Shown here: positions 57,649 to 64,000 of the stretch, piece by piece
How the letters are laid out: every line of letters begins with the position of its first letter
How positions within the stretch are numbered: position 1 is the first letter of the stretch
From: Agreia sp. Leaf210
GTDB lineage: Bacteria; Actinomycetota; Actinomycetes; Actinomycetales; Microbacteriaceae
DNA length: 64,000 nt
Direction: 5' to 3'
NCBI RefSeq assembly: GCF_001421485.1
Contig: NZ_LMKK01000002.1
Span: 715,561-779,560 of the forward strand
Translations under genes and position numbers: made by a program
Notes under the pieces: model-generated
The model's database searches: none
What the model was told of the DNA's origin: nothing
Seen by the model: only the letters and a program-made list of their open reading frames with translations

Positions 57649-58561
57649 TCTTCACTCCGTGCTCCTCGATAGTCAGGTAGACCCCCGTGTGGTCGAGCTC
57701 GCCGCGACCCGAGTCGATCATCTCCTCGAACAGCCCGGTCACGGCCGAGGTGACCGGCAGTTCGAGCCCCCGCGCCCGCGCGGCCTCATCGATGAAGCGC
57801 AGATCCTTCAGCTGATTCGTGGCGCTGCCCCCGGCCGCGAAGTCCTCGTCGATGAAGTTCTGCCCCTTCTGCTGCACCACCGCCGTGGCGGCCAGCCCCC
57901 CTTGCAGAAGCTCACGCAGCACGGCGAGGTCGAGCCCCGCCGAGCGCGCCAGCAGCATCGCCTCCGACACCGCGGTCACTACCCCCGCGACGACGATCTG
58001 GTTGCACGCCTTCGCCAGGGCGCCGGCTCCGCTCGGGCCCAGAAAGCGCACGGTCGTGCCCATGTGGCCGAAGAGAGGAAGCACCCGGGGCAGCACCGCC
58101 TCGTCTGCCCCGACCATGATGCTGAGCGTGCCGTCGCGCGCGCCGATCGTGCCACCGCTCAGCGGCGCATCCACGACAGAGACGCCGTGCAGCCGCATCA
58201 TCTCGGCGGCGAAGTCGGCGACAGCCACGGCCGAGACCGTTCCGTGCACCACGAGTACCGGATGCTCGATGCCGCGTTCCGCCCATCCGGCCAGCAGGCC
58301 GTCGGCGCCGTCCAACAGCCCGCGAACCTGCGCGAGATCGGGCAACACGGTCAGCGTCACCTCGGCAGCGGCCTCGCGGGGTGTTCCCGCGACGACCGCG
58401 CCGAGAGCAGCCAGTCCGTCGGCCTTGGATGCCGTGCGGTTCCACACGGTCAGCTTTCCGAGGGCGGCCAGCAGGCTGCGCGCCATCGGCTCGCCCATCG
58501 GGCCGAGCCCGAGCAGCGAGACCGGTGCCGACGAGCGGCCGGATGCCTCGGCGACGGTCAC
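57641..58561 (-). CDS. NAD(P)-dependent beta-hydroxyacid dehydrogenase (HIBADH family)
   Basis: A 306-aa Rossmann enzyme: LLGLGPMGEPMARSLLAA, VVDAPLSGGTIGARDGTLSI (substrate loop) and the catalytic Lys in AKACNQIVVAG. The family includes 3-hydroxyisobutyrate, tartronate semialdehyde and L-threonate dehydrogenases. The GTG at 58561 overlaps the upstream gene by 4 bases. It is in a sugar-catabolic cluster, so a sugar acid is the likely substrate. Confidence 0.87.
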   Translation of the reverse strand: MTVAEASGRSSAPVSLLGLGPMGEPMARSLLAALGKLTVWNRTASKADGLAALGAVVAGTPREAAAEVTLTVLPDLAQVRGLLDGADGLLAGWAERGIEHPVLVVHGTVSAVAVADFAAEMMRLHGVSVVDAPLSGGTIGARDGTLSIMVGADEAVLPRVLPLFGHMGTTVRFLGPSGAGALAKACNQIVVAGVVTAVSEAMLLARSAGLDLAVLRELLQGGLAATAVVQQKGQNFIDEDFAAGGSATNQLKDLRFIDEAARARGLELPVTSAVTGLFEEMIDSGRGELDHTGVYLTIEEHGVKNG

Positions 58562-59520
58562 GCGCGCACCTCGCCCTCGGCGCCCGGATCGACGGCGGTC
58601 AGGTCGACGAGCTGATCGGACGCCACCTCGTCGAGCAGAACAGACGCCTCGAAGCCCAGCAACTCACGCGAACGACCGAGATCGAGTCCGACTCCGCGCC
58701 CCGCGATGGGTCGACGCGGCACAGACCGAGCGAACAGATCGAGCGCCTCCTCGGTGGGAGTCGTCAGATAGGTGAGGGGCGCGGCCACCAGGATCCCCGG
58801 CGCGGGCGGTGTGTCACCGAGGAGCGCGGCGACGATCGAGCGCCCCGCATCCGAGACATCGAGGTAGCTCCAGCCCTCGGCCGCCTGCCGCCGAGGGTCG
58901 CCCGCAAGAGCGGCCCTCAGGTGCGCGCCGAAGACGCGCCCGCCGTCGGCGGTGATGTCGCGCACCAGCGGAAAGCGCAGCCCCGTGACGGAGACGCCCC
59001 AGCGGGCCGCGACCATGCGGGCGGCGTCTTCACCGGCCAGCTTCGAGAGGGAGTACTCGTCGGAGATGTGCGGGGCCGCGTCTTCGTCGTAGGGGAAGAC
59101 GGGAGGCAGCACCTCGTCGCTTCCGAGCGGGTACCCGTTCGCGTTGATGCTCGACGCGTAGACGATCTTGCGCACTCCCGCAGCGGCGGCCTCGGCCAGC
59201 ACCGTGAACGTTCCGATCGTGTTGACCCGGTAGGTCTCGACGGCGTCGGCCATGCCCAGGCCTGCGTACCCGCCCAGATGCACCACGGCATCCATGTCTG
59301 CGACCGCGGAACGCACGGCGGCCTGCTCGGTGACGTCGCCCGCGATGAACGTGACCGACTCACGCTCGGAACCCGGGGCATCCGCACGATCGAAGACCGT
59401 GACCCGAGCGGCCTCGGCGAGCAGCGCCGACACGGCCGCCCGGCCGATGAGCCCGGAGCCGCCGGTCACGAGGACGGCGGCGCCGTTGAGCGACGCGAGC
59501 GGCCCGGCCGCGCCCGTCAC
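58558..59520 (-). CDS. NAD-dependent epimerase/dehydratase family protein
   Basis: A 320-aa extended short-chain dehydrogenase: NAD motif TGGSGLIG, YASSINANGYP, and catalytic YSLSK. The size and position next to a lactonase suggest a sugar or uronate dehydrogenase that makes a lactone, but an epimerase cannot be excluded. The GTG at 59520 overlaps the ABC permease stop by 4 bases. Confidence 0.82.
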   Translation of the reverse strand: MTGAAGPLASLNGAAVLVTGGSGLIGRAAVSALLAEAARVTVFDRADAPGSERESVTFIAGDVTEQAAVRSAVADMDAVVHLGGYAGLGMADAVETYRVNTIGTFTVLAEAAAAGVRKIVYASSINANGYPLGSDEVLPPVFPYDEDAAPHISDEYSLSKLAGEDAARMVAARWGVSVTGLRFPLVRDITADGGRVFGAHLRAALAGDPRRQAAEGWSYLDVSDAGRSIVAALLGDTPPAPGILVAAPLTYLTTPTEEALDLFARSVPRRPIAGRGVGLDLGRSRELLGFEASVLLDEVASDQLVDLTAVDPGAEGEVRA

Positions 59521-60560
59521 GAACGCACGGCCGAGGTCGACGCGGTCGGCGGAGCCGCGGTGAGATCTTTCTTGTTGCTGCGCTTCAGCATGGGCCAGCC
59601 CTTGCTGCCCTGATCGAGCGACACGGCGATGAGCACCACGAGTCCGGTGACGATCTGCTCGTAGAAGCTCGGAACGTTCAGCAGAACGAGGCCGTTGGTG
59701 AGCGCGCCGAGGATGACGGCGCCGACGAGGGTTCCCGCGATGCGGCCCTCACCGCCCATCAGGTTCGCGCCGCCGATCACGGCCGCGGCGATGGCGGTCA
59801 GCTGATACGGCGACCCTGCGTCGGGTTGCGCCGCGTTGATGCGGGCCACGATCACGAGTCCGCCCAGCGCCGAGAGGCCGCCGGCCAGGCAGTACACGGC
59901 GATCTTGACGCGGTGCACGCGCACCCCCGAGAGCCAGGCCGTCTCTTCGCTGCCACCCACGGCGATCACGTTCTGGCCGAAAACGGTCTTGCGCAGCAGC
60001 AACCCCGCGCCGACGGCGACGACCGCGACCACGATGACCACGACGGGGATTCCGAGAACGTAGCTGTTCAGCAGCAGAACGAACTCCTTCGGCACGTCGT
60101 AGACCGGCTTTCCGTTCGTCGCGACGTAGGCGCAGCCCTGAAAGACGCTCATCGTTCCGAGGGTGGCGATGAACGGAGGAAGCCGGAGCTTGGTGATCAG
60201 CAGCCCGTTCACGGCGCCGCACACGATGCCGAGGATGATGCCCGCGATCAGGCCCATGGCCGGAGGGATCCCGCCGTTCACCATGAGCGTCGCGCTGACG
60301 ATGCCGACGAAGCTGGCGATGGCGCCGACCGACAGGTCGATGCCGCCTGTGATGATCACGAAGGTGAGACCGATGCCGATGATGGCGTTGACGCTGGCCG
60401 AGACCGCGACATCGCGCAGGTTGCCCGCGGTCAGGAAGTTGGGATTGAGAAGCCCCAGCACGATGAAGAGAACGATCGCCGCGATGTAGATGCCGAACGC
60501 CTGGAAGTTGATCTGCCTGCGGGGTCGCAGGGCGATCCCGTCTGGGGTTGCGCTGCTCAT
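59517..60560 (-). CDS. Ribose-type sugar ABC transporter permease
   Basis: A 347-aa RbsC-like permease of about ten helices. GGIDLSVGAIASFVGIV, TLGTMSVFQGCAYV and GEGRIAGTLVGAVILGALTNGL are family segments. The ATG at 60560 overlaps the ATPase gene by 4 bases. It completes an RbsABC-type importer. Confidence 0.92.
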   Translation of the reverse strand: MSSATPDGIALRPRRQINFQAFGIYIAAIVLFIVLGLLNPNFLTAGNLRDVAVSASVNAIIGIGLTFVIITGGIDLSVGAIASFVGIVSATLMVNGGIPPAMGLIAGIILGIVCGAVNGLLITKLRLPPFIATLGTMSVFQGCAYVATNGKPVYDVPKEFVLLLNSYVLGIPVVVIVVAVVAVGAGLLLRKTVFGQNVIAVGGSEETAWLSGVRVHRVKIAVYCLAGGLSALGGLVIVARINAAQPDAGSPYQLTAIAAAVIGGANLMGGEGRIAGTLVGAVILGALTNGLVLLNVPSFYEQIVTGLVVLIAVSLDQGSKGWPMLKRSNKKDLTAAPPTASTSAVRS

Positions 60561-62158
60561 GATGTTCCTTTCGCTGCGCCGAAAGCGTCGGCGCCGGTGT
60601 CTGCGGGGTCAGTACGTTCTGGGGAGGGGACGGAAGCTGCGAGTGCCGCCTCGTTCTGCGGCGACACCGACGAGACGCCCATGGCATTGGCCACGATGCT
60701 GTGCTCGTTGATGTCGGCGCCGGTGTGCTCGGAGACGAACTCTCCGGCCCGCATCACGAGCACGCGGTCGCTGATCGAGATGATCTCGGGAAGGTCGCTC
60801 GAAACTACGATCACGGCGTTGCCCTCTGAGGCGAGCTGGTCGATGAGCTCGTAGATCTCGACCTTGCCTCCCACGTCGACGCCCTTGGTGGGCTCGTCGA
60901 AGAGGTAGACGGTGGCGCCCAGCCAGATCCACTTGGCGATCACCAGCTTCTGCTGGTTTCCGCCCGAGAACTGCCGGGCGTTGAGCGTGACGTTCGCCGG
61001 CCGCAGCGACATACGCTTGCCCATCGCCTCGGCCATCGCGATCTGCTTCTTCTTGCTGATGAAGGGGCCGAAGCCGTTGAGCTGACCGTCGGCGGTGAGG
61101 GCGACGTTGGCGTAGGCCGGAGTCTGCAGCACGAGGCCCTGCGCCTTGCGATCCTCGGGGATGAAGGCGATGCCGGCCGTGCGGCTGTCGCGCGGTGAGC
61201 GGATCTTCACCGACTTGCCCGCGATGGTCACGTTGCTGCGCGACCCCTCGTCGGCACGGATGATCGACCGCAGGAACTCGGTGCGACCCGAGCCGACGAG
61301 CCCGGCGATGCCCACGACCTCGCCCTTTCTGACCGAGATCGACAGCGGTGCGCTGGAGGTGGGGTGGCTCACCTCACTCGCCTCGAAGTGCACGGGCGCC
61401 GCGGGATCGACCGGATGCTGCCGCTCGAACGAGAGCAGTTCGCGGCCGACCATGCGCCGGACGATGTCGTCAGACGAGGTCTCGGTGATCGGCCTGTCGA
61501 AGGCGGGTTTGCCGTCGCGCAGCACGACGACGGTGTCGGAGACGCTCATGACCTCGGGCATCTTGTGCGACACATAGATCACGCCGACACCGCGACCGTG
61601 GGCGATCTCGCGAACCCGCGAGAGCACCTCGGCCACGTTGTGCTCGAGCATGCTCGTGGTCGGCTCGTCGAGCGCGACGATCTTCGCGCCGAAGGCGAAG
61701 GCCCGGGCGATCGTGAGCGCATGCCGCTGTGCGGGGCTCAGCCGCGAGACGGGCGTGCGCGCATCCATCGGGAAGCCCATCTGCGCCACGTCTTTCAGCG
61801 CCCGGTCGATGTCGTCGGCCGACGCCTTGCGCTGCTGGCGGGTGAGACCGAGCAGCAGATTCTGTTCGACGCTCAGCTGCGGCACGATGGCCGGCTCCTG
61901 CTGGGCGATGCGCACACCCTCGGCGAGGGCGCGGCGCGAGGTGTACTCCATGCGGCGCACACCGTCGATGGTGATCGAGCCGCGGTCGGGCCGCAACGCG
62001 CCGCCGAGGATTCCCAGGAGGGTGCTCTTGCCTGCGCCGTTCTCTCCGGCCAGGGTGCGGATCTCCCCTCGTTCGAGCGTGAAGCTCACGCCGTCGAGTG
62101 CGCGCACTCCCGGAAATGATTTGGCGATGTCGCGAACCACGAGCAAGTGCTCGGCCAT
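60557..62158 (-). CDS. Ribose-type sugar ABC transporter ATPase (two NBDs)
   Basis: A 533-aa protein with two nucleotide-binding domains. The first has Walker A GENGAGKST near residue 40, LSPAQRHALTIARA and LDEPTTSM. The second has the degenerate VGSGRTEFLRS, FSGGNQQKLVIAKW and FDEPTKGVDVG, as usual for RbsA/MglA. It is 115 bases downstream of the binding-protein gene. No fourth transporter component is seen. Confidence 0.93.
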   Translation of the reverse strand: MAEHLLVVRDIAKSFPGVRALDGVSFTLERGEIRTLAGENGAGKSTLLGILGGALRPDRGSITIDGVRRMEYTSRRALAEGVRIAQQEPAIVPQLSVEQNLLLGLTRQQRKASADDIDRALKDVAQMGFPMDARTPVSRLSPAQRHALTIARAFAFGAKIVALDEPTTSMLEHNVAEVLSRVREIAHGRGVGVIYVSHKMPEVMSVSDTVVVLRDGKPAFDRPITETSSDDIVRRMVGRELLSFERQHPVDPAAPVHFEASEVSHPTSSAPLSISVRKGEVVGIAGLVGSGRTEFLRSIIRADEGSRSNVTIAGKSVKIRSPRDSRTAGIAFIPEDRKAQGLVLQTPAYANVALTADGQLNGFGPFISKKKQIAMAEAMGKRMSLRPANVTLNARQFSGGNQQKLVIAKWIWLGATVYLFDEPTKGVDVGGKVEIYELIDQLASEGNAVIVVSSDLPEIISISDRVLVMRAGEFVSEHTGADINEHSIVANAMGVSSVSPQNEAALAASVPSPERTDPADTGADAFGAAKGTS

Positions 62159-62232
62159 GGTTCACCTTTCTATGCGTCGGTCTGGTGCGTCGGGTGCGGT
62201 CAGCCCGCGCCGGGTGACGAGGGGCCTGGATG

Positions 62233-62262
62233 CCGGTGGGCGCCGGGTCGGGCGCCCACCGG
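62233..62262 (-). terminator. GC-rich hairpin after the binding-protein gene
   Basis: Perfect 12-base arms (62233-62244 and 62251-62262) with a 6-base loop stand 11 bases after the binding-protein stop. It is the third instance in this window of such a stem after a sugar-binding protein gene. Confidence 0.7.
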
Positions 62263-62273
62263 ATCATGGATGG

Positions 62274-63329
62274 TTACGGCATGCCGGTCGGGTAGTCGGC
62301 GACGTTCGCGCTGTCGACGATGAACGCGGGCACGTCGACCCAGCCGGGAACCTTCTTGCCGGCGAGCAGCCAGAGCGCCACGTCGACGCCGGTCGCGCCC
62401 TCGGTGGTCGGCAGCTCGCTCACCGTGGCGGTGAACCCGCCCGAGGCGATCTGCTTCTTGGCCTGGGGAATGCCGTCGGTGCCGACGAGCAGAACCTGGC
62501 CGGTGAGCCCCTTGGCGTCGATGGCGGCCTGCACGCCCAGGGCCATCCCGTCGTTCTGCGAGTAGAACGCCTTGATGTCGGGGTTGGCGGTGAGCATCGT
62601 GGTGGCGATCTCCTGGGCCTTCGTCTGATCCCACGACGCCGTCTGCGAGGCGACGATCTGCAGGTTCGGGTGTGTGGCGATCTGCTTGGTGAAGCCGTCG
62701 CCGCGGTTGATCGCGTTGCTCGAGCCGGGGTCGCCCTCGATCATCGCGACCTTGCCGCCGTCGGGCAGCTTCTCGGCGATGTAGTCGGCCGCCGTGGCGC
62801 CGATCGTGGTCGCATCGGGGCCGACGTACACGACTCCGGGCACCGAGCTCTTGGCGTCGTTGAGCACGACGGCGGGGATGCCGTCGGCCAGGGCGGACTC
62901 GAACACGGAGTCGAGGCCGGTCGCCGAGATCGGCGAGGCGAGGAGGGCGGAGCAGCCCTGGTTCATGGCGCTCTTGGCCTTGTCGAGCTGTTCGGTGATC
63001 GACGACTCGTCGGTCACGTCGAACGTCTGGTAGTCGACGCCGAGTTCCTTGGCGCGCTTCTCGAAGCCGTCGCGCTCGTAGCCCCAGAACTCGTTCGAGA
63101 GTGTGCGGGTCACGTAGCAGAGCTTGGCTCCGTCGGGAACGGAGGGCTTGCCGAGCTCGGCGGTGACGTCGTCGACCTTGGTGGTCTTCGACGCGTCGAC
63201 GAGCGAGACGATCGAACCGGCTGAGCCGGTCGCCGACCCGGTGTCGCCGTCGGGTGTGGCGGTGCAGCCGGCGAGCAGAACGAGTGCTGCTCCTCCGGCC
63301 AGGGCGACGCCGAGGGTGCGGATCTTCAT
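62274..63329 (-). CDS. Ribose-type sugar-binding lipoprotein
   Basis: A 351-aa substrate-binding protein of Peripla_BP_4 type (RbsB-like) with lipobox LLAGC and the fold start KLCYVTRTLSNEFWGYERDG. AAAGGGA precedes the ATG at 63329. It opens the importer genes rbsB-A-C, followed by the dehydrogenase, hydroxyacid dehydrogenase and lactonase genes. Confidence 0.92.
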   Translation of the reverse strand: MKIRTLGVALAGGAALVLLAGCTATPDGDTGSATGSAGSIVSLVDASKTTKVDDVTAELGKPSVPDGAKLCYVTRTLSNEFWGYERDGFEKRAKELGVDYQTFDVTDESSITEQLDKAKSAMNQGCSALLASPISATGLDSVFESALADGIPAVVLNDAKSSVPGVVYVGPDATTIGATAADYIAEKLPDGGKVAMIEGDPGSSNAINRGDGFTKQIATHPNLQIVASQTASWDQTKAQEIATTMLTANPDIKAFYSQNDGMALGVQAAIDAKGLTGQVLLVGTDGIPQAKKQIASGGFTATVSELPTTEGATGVDVALWLLAGKKVPGWVDVPAFIVDSANVADYPTGMP

Positions 63330-63450
63330 GAGGTCCCTTTCTTCATTGGAAGGTTGTCGTGCCGTGGGTGTTGAGGGTGAGAATGCCGCACGCCGACTGC
63401 TCGAAATCGATTCTGGCAGTCGCATCCGGTGCGGGTGTTCAGGGGAGGAC

Positions 63451-63470
63451 GATCCCCGGATGATCCCCGG
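63451..63470. repeat. Direct repeat GATCCCCGG before the importer operon
   Basis: GATCCCCGG occurs at 63451-63459 and 63462-63470, 11 bases apart (one helical turn), between the binding-protein gene and the SAF-domain gene. It may be an activator or repressor contact; no regulator gene is visible in the window. Confidence 0.3.
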
Positions 63471-63478
63471 TTGACTCT

Positions 63479-63505
63479 GAGCTATGCGGCTCTGAGCCGC
63501 AGCTC
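63479..63505 (-). terminator. Hairpin after the SAF-domain oxidoreductase gene
   Basis: GAGCT (63479-63483) and GCGGCT (63486-63491) pair with AGCCGC (63495-63500) and AGCTC (63501-63505), with a two-base bulge. It stands 12 bases after the stop on the minus strand. No T-run follows, so termination is uncertain. Confidence 0.4.
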
Positions 63506-63516
63506 TTCCGCTCGGG

Positions 63517-64000
63517 TCAGCGGGAGGGTGAGGAGTCGACGAGCAGCGCTTCGGTTTCGCGGCGCAGTTCGAGGGCTTCGGCGAGGGAGTCGTCCATGAT
63601 CACGTCGTCCCAGCCGACGGTCTCGCCCTGGGCGACGTCGTTGCGGAGTTCGACGTGGTGGGCGAGGGCGACAGGCAGCGCACCGGTGGCCACGGAGTGC
63701 TTCGCCGAGACGAGCTTGCCGTAGACGGTGTAGCCCCCTTCGCCGTCGAGGAACTCGCCGGCCTTCAGATCCTTCTTCGCGGTCGCGACGACGTCTCCGT
63801 AGAAGCCGTCGGGCTGGCCGGTCGAGATGCCGCGCAGCGCGGCGTTCGCGATCGACACGTTCAGCTCGAGACCCACGTAGTGATAGGGGCGGTAGAGCGC
63901 CGCGTACTGCTTGGTGGGGTCTGGATGCCACGGGTACTCGTCGAAGCAGGTCGAGACGTAGGCGTTGGTCGCCTTCACGACCACGTAGACACCCTCCTGG
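63517..64000 (-). CDS. SAF-domain NAD(P)H-dependent oxidoreductase, C-terminal part
   Basis: The frame is open to the window edge (about 161 residues visible), so the N-terminal NAD-binding half is missing. The segment AALYRPYHYVGLELNVSIAN, KKDLKAGEFLDGEGGYTVYG and ALPVALAHHV match the C-terminal region of large homoserine dehydrogenase-like oxidoreductases with an SAF domain, often found in sugar acid clusters (recollection). Its reaction is not known. It lies upstream of and reads toward the importer operon, 187 bases away. Confidence 0.75.
   Translation of the reverse strand, partial: QEGVYVVVKATNAYVSTCFDEYPWHPDPTKQYAALYRPYHYVGLELNVSIANAALRGISTGQPDGFYGDVVATAKKDLKAGEFLDGEGGYTVYGKLVSAKHSVATGALPVALAHHVELRNDVAQGETVGWDDVIMDDSLAEALELRRETEALLVDSSPSR

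Overview
The window is chromosomal DNA of a high-GC Gram-positive bacterium, most likely an actinobacterium close to Microbacteriaceae (inference). The grounds are very GC-rich codons, a LAATG sortase-type tail (51759-51860), a deazaflavin (F420)-type small oxidoreductase, a MobA-linked small protein of actinobacterial type, and dense 4-bp overlaps between genes. It is almost fully coding: no gap exceeds 300 bases, and I see no tRNA, rRNA, IS element, prophage or CRISPR array. Both ends cut genes: a membrane protein on the left and a SAF-domain oxidoreductase on the right.

Left third (1-15.6 kb), housekeeping and molybdenum. After a glycosyltransferase, a UbiB-type kinase and a uracil-type permease comes a molybdenum cofactor block. 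moeA, a small helper gene and mobA run leftward; fdhD and a FdhF/YdeP-type molybdopterin oxidoreductase run rightward. Next are a luciferase-like flavin monooxygenase and a glutathione-independent formaldehyde dehydrogenase, so formaldehyde and formate oxidation may be linked here. A phosphatase, a class A beta-lactamase and a deazaflavin-dependent oxidoreductase follow.

Middle (15.6-38.5 kb). A DeoR regulator lies divergent from a sugar operon: binding protein, two permeases, class II aldolase and an ADP-dependent sugar kinase. Then come a NatAB-like exporter, a NarL-type two-component system, a bicupin divergent from an MFS transporter, and a three-gene cassette of cytoplasmic sulfite-oxidase-fold enzyme, flavin reductase and zinc-ribbon protein. 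A Crp-type regulator, a zinc-ribbon/adenylate cyclase/ATPase protein, a TetR regulator, methylmalonate-semialdehyde dehydrogenase and a large secreted esterase/repeat fusion complete this part.

Core of interest (38.6-50.65 kb). A leftward unit of ten genes starts at a LacI regulator with its own promoter and operator. It encodes a sugar ABC importer (two permeases and a binding protein), two ADP-ribosylglycohydrolase-fold enzymes, a ribokinase, a TIM-barrel/formylglycine-enzyme-fold fusion, a CaiB-type CoA transferase and a CitE-type lyase. The last six genes each overlap the next. I infer uptake and cleavage of a ribosyl or similar glycosyl conjugate, phosphorylation of the released pentose, and CoA-dependent breakdown of an acidic product. 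This is the best candidate for an undescribed system.

Right end (50.7-64 kb). A wall-anchored protein with a strong terminator, a quinone reductase, a nucleoside deaminase, a DUF805 protein, a lipoprotein and an iron-sulfur photolyase are followed by a second leftward sugar catabolic cluster: ribose-type ABC importer, sugar dehydrogenase, hydroxyisobutyrate-dehydrogenase-like enzyme, lactonase-like amidohydrolase and SAF-domain oxidoreductase. In all three sugar-uptake operons a GC-rich perfect hairpin follows the binding-protein gene, probably protecting its mRNA. Two of the catabolic promoters share the same hexamers, TTGCGT-N17-TACTGT.
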